DNA of 64,000 nucleotides. Origin: Pontiellaceae bacterium B12227 (GTDB taxonomy: Bacteria > Verrucomicrobiota > Kiritimatiellia > Kiritimatiellales > Pontiellaceae). The stretch is taken from positions 434,001-498,000 of the forward strand of contig JAROAZ010000001.1 in the NCBI GenBank assembly GCA_029432775.1, read 5' to 3'. This document shows, in pieces, positions 61,458-64,000 of the stretch (positions within the stretch are counted from its first letter, which is position 1; each line of letters opens with the position of its first letter). The notes under the pieces were generated by a model. That model saw nothing but the letters and a program-made list of their open reading frames with translations, searched no databases and was not told where the DNA came from. Position numbers and translations under genes: made by a program.

Positions 61458-62216
61458 CTAGAGCTTAAAGCGGCGGCGCACGAACAGGATACTCGTGCCA
61501 ACCATCGCAACCAGACCAAGCGTCGCCGGTTCCGGGATCACCTCGGCATTGACGTAAAAATTGAAGTCGTCATTTGCGTCGGAAATCATATTGCTCCATT
61601 CTGTTCCGCCGCCAGCATCCCAGTCGGCGATACTGTAGGAGGCATTATTACGCCCTTCGAATTGATTACCGCCACTATAGATGCCACCGTCATCCCGATA
61701 CCACCCCCACTTGTTGATGGCGGTCGCTCCGGAACTTGCATCGAAGCCCATGAGAAAGCTATATGAGCCGCCATCGGCTAAAACCAACCCGCTGTCCAAC
61801 GTAAACTTAACCCAGTCGCCTTTCGCCACATCAGCATCTGTAGATCCATCATCAAAGGCATTCACATCAAAGGAATATGTTCCGAGGGCAGTGCCTGAAG
61901 TTCCTGAAAACACTCTAATCTGAAGATTATCCGTATATACACTGAAGTCTTCACCCGTAAATGACCTGAGGTAGATATCGGTAAGCTTATAATCCTCAGT
62001 CGGAGCCAAGGTCGCCAACGTGAAGGATTGCCCCACCACATACTGCTGGGTATCGGTGCGAATGACCTCACGCGAACGGTTATCAGAACCGACTCCCGCC
62101 CCCTCAAGCTTGTTATTTCCAGTGATTGGATCAGTCGATCCAACATTTGTAATCACCCCTGCCTGCGCGCTGATGGCGGCGACAGAGACCAGTGCAATGA
62201 GTACTGTTTTTTTCAT
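61458..62216 (-). CDS. PEP-CTERM exported protein with SREV module
   Basis: 252 residues: a signal peptide (LIALVSVAAISAQA), one copy of the unnamed module (SREVIRTDTQQYVVGQSFTL, then DDGGIYSGGNQFEGRN), and a PEP-CTERM tail (VIPEPATLGLVAMVGTS plus RRR). PEP-CTERM tails are cut and anchored by exosortase (EpsH/XrtA); none is in this window. AAGGAG precedes the ATG. A probable surface or extracellular-matrix protein. Same strand as its neighbours (114-nt gap to the SUMF1-like gene, 76-nt gap from the partial gene upstream). Confidence 0.85.
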   Translation of the reverse strand: MKKTVLIALVSVAAISAQAGVITNVGSTDPITGNNKLEGAGVGSDNRSREVIRTDTQQYVVGQSFTLATLAPTEDYKLTDIYLRSFTGEDFSVYTDNLQIRVFSGTSGTALGTYSFDVNAFDDGSTDADVAKGDWVKFTLDSGLVLADGGSYSFLMGFDASSGATAINKWGWYRDDGGIYSGGNQFEGRNNASYSIADWDAGGGTEWSNMISDANDDFNFYVNAEVIPEPATLGLVAMVGTSILFVRRRFKL

Positions 62217-62292
62217 GTTTATTACTCCTTTTCTCTGCCCTCCAGCTGGCGCCCCGCCTTACACGGAACGTTGCCTTGGGAGACCAAATCAA

Positions 62293-64000
62293 TTAATCAG
62301 CCAGTTCAACCTTGAGCTTCATGAACTGTGAACCTTCTACCGTTGTGGAAATCCGGTTGGTTACGGATTCAAAGCCGTCGACCACCGGGGATGCATCAAC
62401 AAATTCGGTGACGTTGGTGATTTGGCCATGGACCAGATCAATAGAGGAAAAGACATCGTAGATCAGACCACGATCGACCGCATCGTAGCGACGGTTGTAG
62501 ACATAGTACATCCAACCGCCATCCGCAGTGGCTACCGGCATGATGGTGGCAACGTCATTGGTGGTAGGATCACCGCCCAGTGCATATTCAAGGAGCTCAG
62601 ACATGCCGTCTAAGTCGGTATCATCCAACATATCAGCTACATTCGCACCGTTCGCTCCTGCCCACGTGGCATAGAGTTCAGAGGGGGTAACCGTCGTTGC
62701 ACCGGTGTTAATGAAGAAGCACAGGTCGTCGTTATCATCTGCAGCAATCAAAGCCCAAGGATCGGTGTCCCATTGAGGATAGGCATCGCCAGACTGGGTG
62801 ATGTATTCATACTGTTTCCCACCCCCATAGATCCCCGTGTCGCTGCGCCGGAGCCCCCATTTATTGCCTGCACCTTTTTCAGACCAATGCACAAGAAAAC
62901 TGTTTTCACCCTCCGGCAGAACGACACCGCTGTCCTGTAAAACGAAACGCACCCAATCATTATTGACAACTTCGTTACCATCGCCCTGGTCGTTGGCCGC
63001 ACCATTGAAAATAGAAACGTGTTCCAGTGTGGCGGAAGCACCCACTCCGGAAAAGATCTTGATTTCTACGCTGCCCGTATAGGTGCCGAAGTCCTCGGTG
63101 CTAGCCGACTTCAGATAGATTTCGGTCACGTTTGTGGATGCGGACAGGGTGAAGGACTGTCCAACCACAAAGGTCTGGGAGTCGGAGCGAATAAATTCCC
63201 GTGAACGGGAGGTGACTGCATCATCCCCTCCAATAAGGCCCGACGGAACATTGGTGCCGACATTGGACATCATGCCGGACCCGGCAAGCACAGTAATGGT
63301 TACCGTACCCAGCTCGCTATTTGTTTCTCCATCGCTGGCAAAATAGGTAAAGATGTCCGTACCGCTGAATCCCGGGTCAGCCGAGTACGTAAGATCAGGG
63401 GACGTTCCGCTTAACGTGCCGTTAGTCGGCGAATGAACGGTAAAGGTCAGTGGATCACCGTTGGCATCGCTGCCGGTCAGAGTAAAATCCACCGCATTGG
63501 TGAGAATAGTAGTTTTACTGATGTCATCGACGACCGGGGGGAGGTTTTCAGTAATCAGTTCGTTAACTGAAAAGCGCATGTCCGCGTTAGCAATGGCAAC
63601 CACCTCACCGCCGGCACCTTGTGGGGCGTCAGTATCCCACGGATCCGTATCAAAGTTAGCTGCATCATAATCATTTGCACTTGATGCCGGGCGGAGTTCA
63701 TCGCCGCCGGTATACCGATCGTTGCTGGTATTCCGTTGGAAATTCAACCGGTGATCAGCATCGAGCGATGCAAACGTAAGGATAAAGCTGTAGGTGCTCC
63801 CATTGGTCATCGAGATCCCTGAACCCAGCCCAAACTCAAGCCAAACATCGTCAAGACCATCGCCGAGCGTTTTTGCATCATAAGAGTACGAACCCAGCTC
63901 GACTGCTGTTGCCGCCGTCGCGCCACTGAACACTTTCAGTTTGAAGGTCACCGGCGAAGCATATGCTGAGGCAAAGTCCTCGGGAGAAGTCAGAAACAGC
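62293..64000 (-). CDS. Large secreted modular protein, N-terminus beyond window
   Basis: At least 568 residues; the frame stays open to the right edge. Visible in order: most of one SREV module (edge to ~63570), a cadherin/Ig-like domain (LPPVVDDISKTTILTNAVDF, ~63270-63550), a second full SREV module (SREFIRSDSQTFVVGQSFTL, ~62690-63250), and a C-terminal part with DTDLDGMSELLEYALGGDP followed by a beta module. There is no PEP-CTERM tail. It resembles the tail of the lyase at 5091. A surface adhesin or the tail of a larger enzyme; the catalytic domain, if any, is outside the window. Confidence 0.75.
   Translation of the reverse strand, partial: LFLTSPEDFASAYASPVTFKLKVFSGATAATAVELGSYSYDAKTLGDGLDDVWLEFGLGSGISMTNGSTYSFILTFASLDADHRLNFQRNTSNDRYTGGDELRPASSANDYDAANFDTDPWDTDAPQGAGGEVVAIANADMRFSVNELITENLPPVVDDISKTTILTNAVDFTLTGSDANGDPLTFTVHSPTNGTLSGTSPDLTYSADPGFSGTDIFTYFASDGETNSELGTVTITVLAGSGMMSNVGTNVPSGLIGGDDAVTSRSREFIRSDSQTFVVGQSFTLSASTNVTEIYLKSASTEDFGTYTGSVEIKIFSGVGASATLEHVSIFNGAANDQGDGNEVVNNDWVRFVLQDSGVVLPEGENSFLVHWSEKGAGNKWGLRRSDTGIYGGGKQYEYITQSGDAYPQWDTDPWALIAADDNDDLCFFINTGATTVTPSELYATWAGANGANVADMLDDTDLDGMSELLEYALGGDPTTNDVATIMPVATADGGWMYYVYNRRYDAVDRGLIYDVFSSIDLVHGQITNVTEFVDASPVVDGFESVTNRISTTVEGSQFMKLKVELAD

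Overview
The window looks like a chromosomal piece of a marine PVC-superphylum bacterium, most likely a Kiritimatiellota member of the Pontiella/Kiritimatiellales type. This is an inference from gene content: five secreted type I sulfatases, many glycoside hydrolases, UroD-like proteins inside sugar clusters, a PEP-CTERM protein, and large secreted proteins ending in Ca-binding DxDGDGL repeats. No rRNA, tRNA, CRISPR array, transposase or integrase was recognised.

Region A (1-21.3 kb, all plus strand) is a carbohydrate utilisation locus. It encodes the end of a Rieske ferredoxin, a TIM-barrel sugar isomerase/epimerase, an SLC5-type symporter, a secreted rhamnose-mutarotase-like protein, a UroD-like protein, a very large heparinase II/III-like polysaccharide lyase, a sulfatase, an AraC regulator, a second UroD-like protein, a beta-helix/CBM/GH29 fusion, a GH97 enzyme and a fatty acid desaturase that overlaps the GH97 gene by 4 nt. 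The set points to a sulfated, deoxysugar-containing (fucose and/or rhamnose) algal polysaccharide.

Region B (21.5-30.2 kb) is an envelope and stress-type accessory region. It has lipoproteins (DUF900-like hydrolase, SYLF-like), a YmgE-like membrane protein, a TPR protein and two near-identical small exported proteins at 23.9 and 28.8 kb. A gene-end remnant at 26.7 kb suggests a decayed segmental duplication.

Region C (30.2-44.6 kb) holds a hydroxyacyl-CoA dehydrogenase, a PAP2 acid phosphatase, and four DUF1254/DUF1214 proteins bracketing an AtsA-like sulfatase. These are followed by a surface-repeat protein, an MscK-like mechanosensitive channel and a decayed cardiolipin synthase. Regions B and C have more A/T-rich genes and lack a palindrome that is abundant elsewhere, which hints at a different origin.

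Region D (44.6-64 kb) holds two coupled envelope genes (minus strand), an outer-membrane barrel protein and a GH43. It continues with a STAS-like protein, an S1_7-type sulfatase, a GH36/raffinose-synthase-like enzyme with another sulfatase, and a frameshifted PhoD-like phosphatase. A minus-strand group of secreted proteins follows: a multidomain sulfatase with an altered CSPSH signature, a SUMF1-fold protein without the catalytic cysteines, a PEP-CTERM protein, and a large repeat protein cut by the window edge.

The strongest unexplained signal is the dispersed palindrome TTCCAA-N3-TTGGAA. I found 11 perfect and at least 7 one-mismatch copies, in genes (in all three frames) and between genes, against an expectation well below one. 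The second is an unnamed ~200-residue secreted module present four times in three proteins.
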